The position numbers and the translations under genes are program-made. The notes under the pieces are model-generated. The model searched no databases. It was not told where the DNA came from and saw only the letters and a list, made by a program, of their open reading frames with translations. 11,744 nt of DNA from Acidobacteriota bacterium (GTDB lineage Bacteria > Acidobacteriota > Blastocatellia > Pyrinomonadales > Pyrinomonadaceae). The stretch lies in NCBI GenBank assembly GCA_029862725.1, contig JAOTWT010000045.1, positions 1 to 11,744 on the forward strand. The letters run 5' to 3'. Positions 6,195 to 11,744 of the stretch are shown piece after piece (within the stretch, counting starts at the first letter, position 1; every line of letters begins with the position of its first letter).

Positions 6195-7848
6195 GGATCA
6201 AGCTTCTGTCCTCGGCGTTACGGTGAGAAAACGCCATCAACATTCCGAGCATTATAAAACTTGTAATGAGGCTAAACCCTCCATGGCTTACGAACGGCAG
6301 GGTAATACCTGTCATCGGCAACGCTCTCGTTATGCCTCCGATGTTGACAAGAGCCTGGAATCCAATAAAGGCGGTCAGGCCAACCGAGCAGAGTTTGCCA
6401 AACATATCCCGTGAATCCAACGCAGTCCGGACCCCGGCACTGACGAAAATAATCAGGGCAAAGGTTATCAACAAACCCCCCAAAAGTCCAAGCTCTTCCG
6501 CTAACGCGGCATAGACATAATCGGAGTCAGCCACCGGTATCAGCTCGACGTATCCGAGCCCCAATCCTCTTCCCGTAGTCCCGCCCGAAGCGAGGCCGAA
6601 AGTCGCCTGCGCGGGTTGGAAGGCAAGCACATCGAACCACGCATCGATATTGATGGATCTCTTCAGATCGGGGTCTTCTTCAAGCATTTGCGGCAGATCA
6701 GGGTTCCGTTTCACAAGCCGCGCGTAGTAGGAGTCATAACTATCTTTCCACCAATCTGTTTTGGGGTCCGGCGGGTTGAAGCCATCGAGCCATAAATGGA
6801 AACGCTGCTGGATCCTGTCGGGGAGCACCTTCTTGACTGGTTTCGCGAGGGTCGGAAGCAGGGGAATATTCTCCTGGGTCTTTTCAGGTAGCGCGCTTAC
6901 CACCAGCACGCTGAGCAGCAAGAGGACGCTTCCGATCAGCAGGAAGCGCTGCGGGAACCGCCTTACCGCAATAAAGTAAAGGGTCACATAGACCGAACTA
7001 AAGACCATCATTTGGCCAAAGTCTTTCAGTACAAAAAACGGGAAGAACGGCAGTACGGCCATGAAGACAAGCGGCACCACATCCCTGGCCCGCGGCATAC
7101 CCCAATAAGTGCGCGCTAGATTCTGATACAGGACCGCAAGAACTGCTGCAAAGCCTATTAGAAACGGTATTTTTGACAACTCCCACGGAGTCATGTTCCC
7201 GATCGACTTCCCCGCACTTGAAGTAACTGCGGCAATCAAAAGCGGCCCGAGCGTCAAAAGGACAATCAAGAAACCGTTTTTTTGTAATACATCGAGTATC
7301 TTTTCGTTTCGTGTTAATACAAATGCGGCCAGAAAACAGAATATGGCGAATAAGGGGATCAGCGTTTTTCCGCTGGTTGCGACCTCGAATACATCGATTG
7401 TCGACTGTCTGGGCGTTTCGGAGGAAAGATCGACAGGCGACGGCGGGGTCGCCGGTAGACCCATCATCGCTTTCTTTTCGGCGGAATAGTTCTCCTGGAT
7501 GTAGTGTTCCTGAATCGTCCGCACCTTGCTGCGCCGCGCTTCGGCCTTGTCGCTGCGGGACGTGTATTCGGGGTCGCTAAAAAGGCGGTATTGCGCGGTG
7601 AGTCCGATGGAAAAGAGCAGTATCGCACTCGTATAGATTGTCCAGTTCCCTCTATATTTCAGGATTTTTGCGAGAACCAACGGGAGAAGCGTCAGGAGTC
7701 CAAGCAGCGCGATGTTTCGCGCCGCCGTGATCGGCGAGGCCTCATAACCTCGGATAAGCGCCCCGTAATAGACTGAATAATGGGCGATAGCCGAAAGTCC
7801 CAGCAGCAGAACGAGAATGAAAAAATGTGATGAAGCTCTACTTTTCAT
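6184..7848 (-). CDS. SEDS-family peptidoglycan glycosyltransferase (FtsW/RodA/SpoVE)
   Basis: SEDS proteins polymerise glycan strands from lipid II, working with a class B PBP. The 554 residues are longer than the common 370-480. Family blocks are visible: TPWELSKIPFL (220-230), LKDFGQMMVF (274-283) with the presumed catalytic Asp276, RFHLWLDGFNPP (349-360), GRGLGLGYVELIPVADSDYVYAALAEELG (from 426), and PMTGITLPFVSHGG (511-524). About ten membrane helices can be drawn. Two extra segments stand out: residues 91-160 after the third helix, and 361-405 in the large outside loop. The ATG lies 3 bases after the PBP stop with no good Shine-Dalgarno sequence, indicating translational coupling. Pairing with the PBP suggests a RodA-PBP2-like or FtsW-FtsI-like unit; elongation versus division cannot be decided, so no symbol is given. 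Confidence 0.92.
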   Translation of the reverse strand: MKSRASSHFFILVLLLGLSAIAHYSVYYGALIRGYEASPITAARNIALLGLLTLLPLVLAKILKYRGNWTIYTSAILLFSIGLTAQYRLFSDPEYTSRSDKAEARRSKVRTIQEHYIQENYSAEKKAMMGLPATPPSPVDLSSETPRQSTIDVFEVATSGKTLIPLFAIFCFLAAFVLTRNEKILDVLQKNGFLIVLLTLGPLLIAAVTSSAGKSIGNMTPWELSKIPFLIGFAAVLAVLYQNLARTYWGMPRARDVVPLVFMAVLPFFPFFVLKDFGQMMVFSSVYVTLYFIAVRRFPQRFLLIGSVLLLLSVLVVSALPEKTQENIPLLPTLAKPVKKVLPDRIQQRFHLWLDGFNPPDPKTDWWKDSYDSYYARLVKRNPDLPQMLEEDPDLKRSINIDAWFDVLAFQPAQATFGLASGGTTGRGLGLGYVELIPVADSDYVYAALAEELGLLGGLLITFALIIFVSAGVRTALDSRDMFGKLCSVGLTAFIGFQALVNIGGITRALPMTGITLPFVSHGGFSLITSFIMLGMLMAFSHRNAEDRSLIQHR

Positions 7849-7851
7849 TGT

Positions 7852-9687
7852 TCAACGCTTTACCTTCGTACCAACATCAAGGAGCCCGAGCGCCCTCGCC
7901 TTGAGAACGATATCCGCGGCGATCGGCGCGGCGGTCCTGCTGCCTCCCCCACCCGACTCGACCACCACCGCAATCACAATCTGGGGGCGGTCGATCGGTG
8001 CAACGGAGATATACCAGCTGTCAGTTCGGAGGTACATCTGCGGTGCCTTATACTCTTCCAGGGCACCTCCGGCAACACGGCGCTTTTTTGTTACCGTTCG
8101 CAGTTTTCCTGTCTTGGCGTCGTAAACCGGCGCCTGCTTCTCAGCCGATCCGGTCTTGCCCCCGGTCTTAATGCCTGCGGCATTTACCTTTGCGAACGCG
8201 CCCCGCGCTGTTCCCGCGGACGGTACAAGAGCCATTATCCCGCGCATTTGAGCCGCCTGTTGTGGGGAAACCACCTGCGAATACACCTCCGGTTTCCGGC
8301 CGTACTCGATTTTGGGCTTCATCAGCCTACCGCCCAAATTGGCAGGGATCGCGGCCAGCAGCGCCATTTGAAACGGCGTCATCTGACCCGAGTATCCCTG
8401 GCCGATCCCCTCGAGTCCGACGTCATAGGCGGTCACGTTTTTTCCCGTCACAATAGTAGACTGCCGCGGGGCGATTGAATTTGCGATCTTCTCACTTCCT
8501 GTATTCCAGATTTCCGGGAAGAAATCCGCACGCGTCGCATCCTGAGGCGTATCGACCGGCTTTATTCCCGCAAGTTTTGCGAGATCCGCGATTCCTTTCT
8601 TCCCGACCGAAATAGCGAGCTGCGCAAAGTACTGGTTGCTCGAATACTGGTAGGCTTCGTTAATATTAAGGATTCCGCAACGGCTGCAGCTGCCGCCGTA
8701 GTCGCGGATCGGGCGACCCGAACGCGGCGCAAGGAAACCCTCTGGTTTGGCGACGAAGGTGGAACGTTGTTTTCCTTCCCTGAATGCCGCGATCATGGTA
8801 AAGGTTTTGAATGTCGAACCGGGAACATAATACTCTCTGAGAGCGCGGTTCAGTAGCGGTTTGTCCCTCCCGTTTCCCTCGAGGCGCAGCCACTCGTCGA
8901 TTCCCTGTGCTTTTGAGATATCAAATGTCGGATTTGAGAACATTCCGAGCAGGTCCCCGGTCTGCGGGTCGAGCACGACGATCGCTCCTTTCCTGCCTTT
9001 CAATTTCTCGGCCAGATACACCTGCAAATCACTGTCGATCGTGACACGCACATCCCTTTTGTCTTCATCCGCCACTTTGACACGGGTCAGCACTTCCCAC
9101 GACTCCGGCATCGGGTCCGTCGCCTTTTGATAGAGGGTGCGTTCTAAACCCGGAGTGCCGCGTTCTGTTCCGAGCAGATGTGCCATTTCCCTTTTCAGCG
9201 AATACGCCCTTACGATATCCCCGTCAGAATCCTTTTCGTAATAGGCAAGCGCTTTTTCAAGTTTGCCCGAACGGTCAAACATCCAACCGCGCAGGTTGGC
9301 CGCCGTGGTCCGGCGGTAGCGCAGATCCTTGTAATTCAGGGCCTGAAACTGATCGTTATAGGCGTCGGCATAGTAGGTCCAGTAAACATGATAGCCAAAG
9401 ACCACCAACGCGAGTATCACAAAAACCGATTGCCAGATGCGCAGGCTCCGGTTTGTGGCAGTGGAGCTGAGACGCTTTCGCACCGGTTTGGGAATTCCGA
9501 TTTCGAAGTTGAATTGCGGCCGGTTGAAGTTTCCAATAAATGAGACAAAAAGGAATCCAAGCAGTATCGCGGTGCCGATCAAAAAAGCAATTGAAAGGCC
9601 GGCCGGGGTCCGTTCGAGAACCTGCGCACCGAACAGATTCTCCGGCTTGAGGTTTTCCCAATCGATCTGCATCAACAAAAACAGCAT
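7852..9687 (-). CDS. Class B penicillin-binding protein (transpeptidase)
   Basis: This enzyme cross-links peptidoglycan peptides outside the membrane and is the likely partner of the adjacent SEDS polymerase. All penicilloyl-transferase motifs are present: PGSTFK with nucleophile Ser291 and Lys294, SSN at 349-351, and KTGS at 511-514. A short pedestal region (about 110-215) includes LRGWMFDRSG (132-141), the equivalent of the RGxIxDRxG motif. No glycosyltransferase domain is present. The N-terminus is unusual: two hydrophobic segments (about 31-54 and 83-107) separated by a Lys/Arg-rich loop (55-82), whereas most class B PBPs have one. Cys334 and Cys337 form a CxxC in the transpeptidase domain. 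GGGAG ends 9 bases before the ATG, supporting the start at 9687 over the internal Met6. Gaps of 3 bases separate it from both neighbours. The layout recalls actinobacterial PbpA beside RodA. Confidence 0.95.
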   Translation of the reverse strand: MLFLLMQIDWENLKPENLFGAQVLERTPAGLSIAFLIGTAILLGFLFVSFIGNFNRPQFNFEIGIPKPVRKRLSSTATNRSLRIWQSVFVILALVVFGYHVYWTYYADAYNDQFQALNYKDLRYRRTTAANLRGWMFDRSGKLEKALAYYEKDSDGDIVRAYSLKREMAHLLGTERGTPGLERTLYQKATDPMPESWEVLTRVKVADEDKRDVRVTIDSDLQVYLAEKLKGRKGAIVVLDPQTGDLLGMFSNPTFDISKAQGIDEWLRLEGNGRDKPLLNRALREYYVPGSTFKTFTMIAAFREGKQRSTFVAKPEGFLAPRSGRPIRDYGGSCSRCGILNINEAYQYSSNQYFAQLAISVGKKGIADLAKLAGIKPVDTPQDATRADFFPEIWNTGSEKIANSIAPRQSTIVTGKNVTAYDVGLEGIGQGYSGQMTPFQMALLAAIPANLGGRLMKPKIEYGRKPEVYSQVVSPQQAAQMRGIMALVPSAGTARGAFAKVNAAGIKTGGKTGSAEKQAPVYDAKTGKLRTVTKKRRVAGGALEEYKAPQMYLRTDSWYISVAPIDRPQIVIAVVVESGGGGSRTAAPIAADIVLKARALGLLDVGTKVKR

Positions 9688-9690
9688 GAC

Positions 9691-10800
9691 TTAGATCTCC
9701 CAGTCCTCCTTTCCGTCAATCGTCGCCTGATTCTCAGCCACCTTCGTTTCTGTTAGGCTAGCGACATCCTCCTGAGTCAGATCGCTTGCCTTGCTGGAAC
9801 CGCTCTCGGCAGAAGCCTCGGCAGGCGTTGGAGCGAAAGCGGCAGGTTCGGTTTTTGCGGCTCCCGCTTCGGGTGGGAAAGCTGAAAAAGCCTCAGTTTG
9901 AGCCTCCACGGCTGGTGGCGAAGTCGGCGTCTGGCCGACAATACGAACTCCAATCGTGCCCACGCGCAAAACTGAATCTCTTGTCAGTTCGACGGCTTTT
10001 CCGTATTGAATACGAATATCGTCAATGTATGTTCCGTTTGTGGAACCCGTGTCGGCGATCAAGAGACGTCCGGACTCGTCGAGGACGAGCGCGGCGTGGA
10101 CCTTTGAGACGCTTGCATCGTCGATCGATATCTCGTTCTCTTTACCGCGACCGATTGAAAATCGTTTCGATTTTGCGAAGTCCAAGGTCTTTGTGAATCT
10201 CTTGCCTCCCGCCTCGAATTCTGCCGTGTAAATCTTTCCGGTATCGGGAACCGCTTCCTTTGCTTCCAGATTTATCGAAACCCGCGAACCTCCGCCGATG
10301 GCTTCGATCTCGATGTTTGGAAGTGTGACATTGACTGCGGCTTCGTCTTCGCTTTCGCCGAACTCACCGAAACTCCCGATCAGACGCACGCCCTCTGTGA
10401 AATAGTCCGTTTTTACATTTATCTCAATCGGAGCAAAGGTGTGGTATAACCTGTCGTTTATGTGATCTATCGTGGCCGCGTGGAGTTCGTTTTTGAGTTT
10501 TTCCAGCTCTTCTTCGGAGTCGGCGTCAAACTTGTTCCATTGCATCTTTAAGGTAAGAACATGGGGCGCGAATTTCCCCTCCGGGCCAAGGTCGCGAACT
10601 TCTTCGTCCAGCAAGAACTTTATTTTCTCAATCAGTTTACTGGTGGCGAGACTGCTTGAGGGATTCCAGCCGCGCCCGGTGACGCGATCGACCGTGTCGC
10701 CGATCTTCGACAACACTCCGCTTACGAGCCAATCCAGTGAGAGCCCGCTTCGTTTGTCCTTTTTGTCCGTTTCAACCATGTGCGGCAAAGATGGTGCCAT
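9691..10800 (-). CDS. FhaA-like protein with FHA phosphothreonine-binding domain
   Basis: FHA domains bind phosphothreonine, so this protein probably links kinase signalling to the wall-synthesis proteins encoded after it. Residues about 23-145 resemble the N-terminal domain of mycobacterial FhaA (DUF3662-like), based on general pattern and context, less certain than the FHA call. The FHA domain spans about 203-288 and has its key residues: SIGRG (Arg218), SVSKVH (Ser232, His235) and GSTNGTY (Asn255, Gly256). After it comes an Ala/Pro/Glu/Thr-rich, probably disordered tail (291-369). In mycobacterial FhaA the FHA domain is at the C-terminus, so the tail is different. No signal peptide or membrane segment is seen. 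The ATG at 10800 and one at 10779 both lack a clear Shine-Dalgarno sequence; the longer form is given. It is the first gene of the minus-strand operon and ends 3 bases before the PBP gene. Confidence 0.88.
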   Translation of the reverse strand: MAPSLPHMVETDKKDKRSGLSLDWLVSGVLSKIGDTVDRVTGRGWNPSSSLATSKLIEKIKFLLDEEVRDLGPEGKFAPHVLTLKMQWNKFDADSEEELEKLKNELHAATIDHINDRLYHTFAPIEINVKTDYFTEGVRLIGSFGEFGESEDEAAVNVTLPNIEIEAIGGGSRVSINLEAKEAVPDTGKIYTAEFEAGGKRFTKTLDFAKSKRFSIGRGKENEISIDDASVSKVHAALVLDESGRLLIADTGSTNGTYIDDIRIQYGKAVELTRDSVLRVGTIGVRIVGQTPTSPPAVEAQTEAFSAFPPEAGAAKTEPAAFAPTPAEASAESGSSKASDLTQEDVASLTETKVAENQATIDGKEDWEI

Positions 10801-10815
10801 GTTAACCGAAAATTT

Positions 10816-10840
10816 GCGGCTTAGGAAATGATTCAGCCGC
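10816..10840. repeat. Inverted repeat in the FHA gene leader
   Basis: GCGGCT (10816-10821) and AGCCGC (10835-10840) are inverted repeats 13 bases apart, 16 bases upstream of the FHA gene's ATG. They could form a leader hairpin in the minus-strand mRNA or be a protein-binding site in the divergent control region. A 6-bp match in a short region could also be chance. Confidence 0.35.
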
Positions 10841-10892
10841 CCCTCGCGAACTTTAGGAACACCGTCTCGTATAAAATGGCGGGAGTGTTCTT

Positions 10893-10901
10893 TGCTATAC
10901 T
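10893..10901 (+). promoter_or_regulatory. Extended -10 promoter for the kinase gene
   Basis: TGC-TATACT at 10893-10901 matches the extended -10 form (TGn then TATAAT, one mismatch). No TTGACA-like box lies 17 bases upstream, which extended -10 promoters can tolerate. The expected transcription start is near 10906-10909, giving a very short leader before the kinase ATG at 10916. The control region between the two divergent genes is only 115 bases. For the opposite strand I see only a weak AT-rich candidate around 10868-10877. Confidence 0.55.
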
Positions 10902-10915
10902 GTCCATGGGTTTTG

Positions 10916-11744
10916 ATGAAGGATCTTGTCTTGCAAAATTGCCGCTTGAGCGGCAGGTACGATGTTCGGGAAAGGCTCGGCAGAGGGAGTTACGCCGAGA
11001 TTTTTTTGGCTGAAGATACCCTTGCCTCATCGCAGTCGCCTCACAAGAGAGTGGTGATAAAGGCGCTTAACGTTTTTCTTCAAAACGACCTCGATCCCGA
11101 CCTCGAAAAGACGCTTGTTGAGAATTTTCAGAATGAGGCGATCGCGCTTGACCGCGTGAGACACCCCAATATCATCAGCCGCCTTGGCCACGGTACCGCA
11201 AAAGACCTACGCGGGACCGTTTTTCACTATCTCGTCCTCGAGTATATGCCCGGAGGGGATCTTGCAAAGTATTGCAGAAAAGAAACGCTAGGAATCGCCA
11301 GGGCTTTCGATTATCTCGAACAGGTGTGTGCCGGGCTCTCCAGGGCGCACCGTAACGAAGTCATACACCGCGACATCAAACCGCAAAACCTCCTGCTGAC
11401 AGAGGAACTCAAGATCGTAAAAATCGCGGATTTCGGGGTCGCGCGTGCAGGTTATTCCGAATCACCGATCACAAGGGTCGGGACGAACATCTACGCTCCA
11501 CCTGAACATTCTCCGCTGATGGCAGGACATACCTCGAGTTTGAAGTATTCTGTCCTGACTCCGGCGGCCGACATTTACTCACTTGCAAAGACTGCCTATG
11601 TGCTGATTACCGGTGAAACGCCGAAGTTTATGGCGAACCGACCTCTCGCAGAACTTCCCCATGCGATGCGACAGCTTCCATGGGCCGGAAACCTGGTTGA
11701 CGTGCTAAACAAAGCGACTCGGGATGATCCGCGGGAACGGCATC
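10916..11744 (+). CDS. Hanks-type Ser/Thr protein kinase, N-terminal part (cut by window end)
   Basis: A PknB-like kinase domain is open from an ATG at 10916 to the window end (276 codons), missing from the ORF listing only because its stop is outside. It has the glycine-rich loop LGRGSYAEIF (21-30), ATP-binding Lys49 in VVIKAL, alphaC Glu74, HRDIKPQN with catalytic Asp153, DFG with Asp172, and GTNIYAPPE (189-197) closing the activation segment. DIYSLAKTAYVLITGETP matches the helix-F region. No C-terminal membrane or sensor domain can be judged. The start is uncertain: the ATG has no upstream Shine-Dalgarno sequence, while AAGGA at 10919-10923 is 7 bases before an in-frame TTG at 10931, which would remove five residues. 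It is divergent from the FHA operon and is the obvious candidate for the kinase opposing the PP2C phosphatase. Confidence 0.92.
   Translation, partial: MKDLVLQNCRLSGRYDVRERLGRGSYAEIFLAEDTLASSQSPHKRVVIKALNVFLQNDLDPDLEKTLVENFQNEAIALDRVRHPNIISRLGHGTAKDLRGTVFHYLVLEYMPGGDLAKYCRKETLGIARAFDYLEQVCAGLSRAHRNEVIHRDIKPQNLLLTEELKIVKIADFGVARAGYSESPITRVGTNIYAPPEHSPLMAGHTSSLKYSVLTPAADIYSLAKTAYVLITGETPKFMANRPLAELPHAMRQLPWAGNLVDVLNKATRDDPRERH

Noticed and set aside
10828..11013. A 61-codon + strand frame with an ATG at 10906 ahead of the kinase
   Set aside because: It overlaps the kinase glycine-rich loop in another frame and has no protein-like features; the kinase frame is clearly the coded one.
1..11744. 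CRISPR array, insertion sequence, tRNA or rRNA genes
   Set aside because: No regularly spaced repeats, transposase motifs, terminal inverted repeats, cloverleaf or rRNA-like stretches were seen on reading both strands.

Overview
The window comes from a bacterial chromosome of intermediate G+C content. It holds eleven protein-coding genes, two of them cut by the window ends. No RNA genes, mobile elements or CRISPR arrays were seen. The genes are tightly packed and use ATG starts. Several joins are only 3 to 8 bases, or overlap, so most genes probably lie in operons. The organism cannot be fixed from sequence alone. A membrane PP2C phosphatase, an FhaA-like FHA protein, a SEDS glycosyltransferase, a class B PBP and a Ser/Thr kinase lie together. 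That set is best known from Actinobacteria, but the protein style and moderate G+C suggest a non-actinobacterial lineage. Acidobacteriota (Blastocatellia-like) is my best guess, with low confidence.

Left block (1-4568, + strand): the 3' end of an unrecognised gene, then mltG (endolytic murein transglycosylase), a Cof-type HAD phosphatase, a cytoplasmic cyclophilin, dtd (D-aminoacyl-tRNA deacylase), a lipoprotein cyclophilin, and a SpoU/TrmH-family RNA 2'-O-methyltransferase. Apart from mltG, the theme is protein folding and translation quality. A compact hairpin followed by a T-rich stretch lies between the first cyclophilin and dtd.

Right block (4565-10800, - strand): in transcription order, an FhaA-like FHA protein, a class B penicillin-binding protein, a SEDS (FtsW/RodA/SpoVE) polymerase, and a membrane-anchored PP2C phosphatase. 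The first three are joined by 3-base gaps. The phosphatase follows after 71 bases, with a perfect hairpin over the SEDS stop codon. The block converges on the left block so closely that one TTAA palindrome supplies both stop codons.

Divergent gene (10916 onward, + strand): the N-terminal 276 codons of a Hanks-type Ser/Thr kinase with all the core catalytic motifs. It is read away from the FHA operon across a 115-base region with a good extended -10 promoter.

The right part reads as one functional unit. The kinase would phosphorylate cell-wall synthesis proteins, the PP2C enzyme would reverse this, and the FHA protein would bind phosphothreonine sites and link the signal to the SEDS-PBP pair. 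Several proteins depart from the usual family layout. The phosphatase has a transmembrane segment and an outside tail with a TPR-like repeat. The SEDS protein has two large extra loops. The PBP seems to have two N-terminal membrane segments instead of one. mltG, at the other end, also acts on peptidoglycan.
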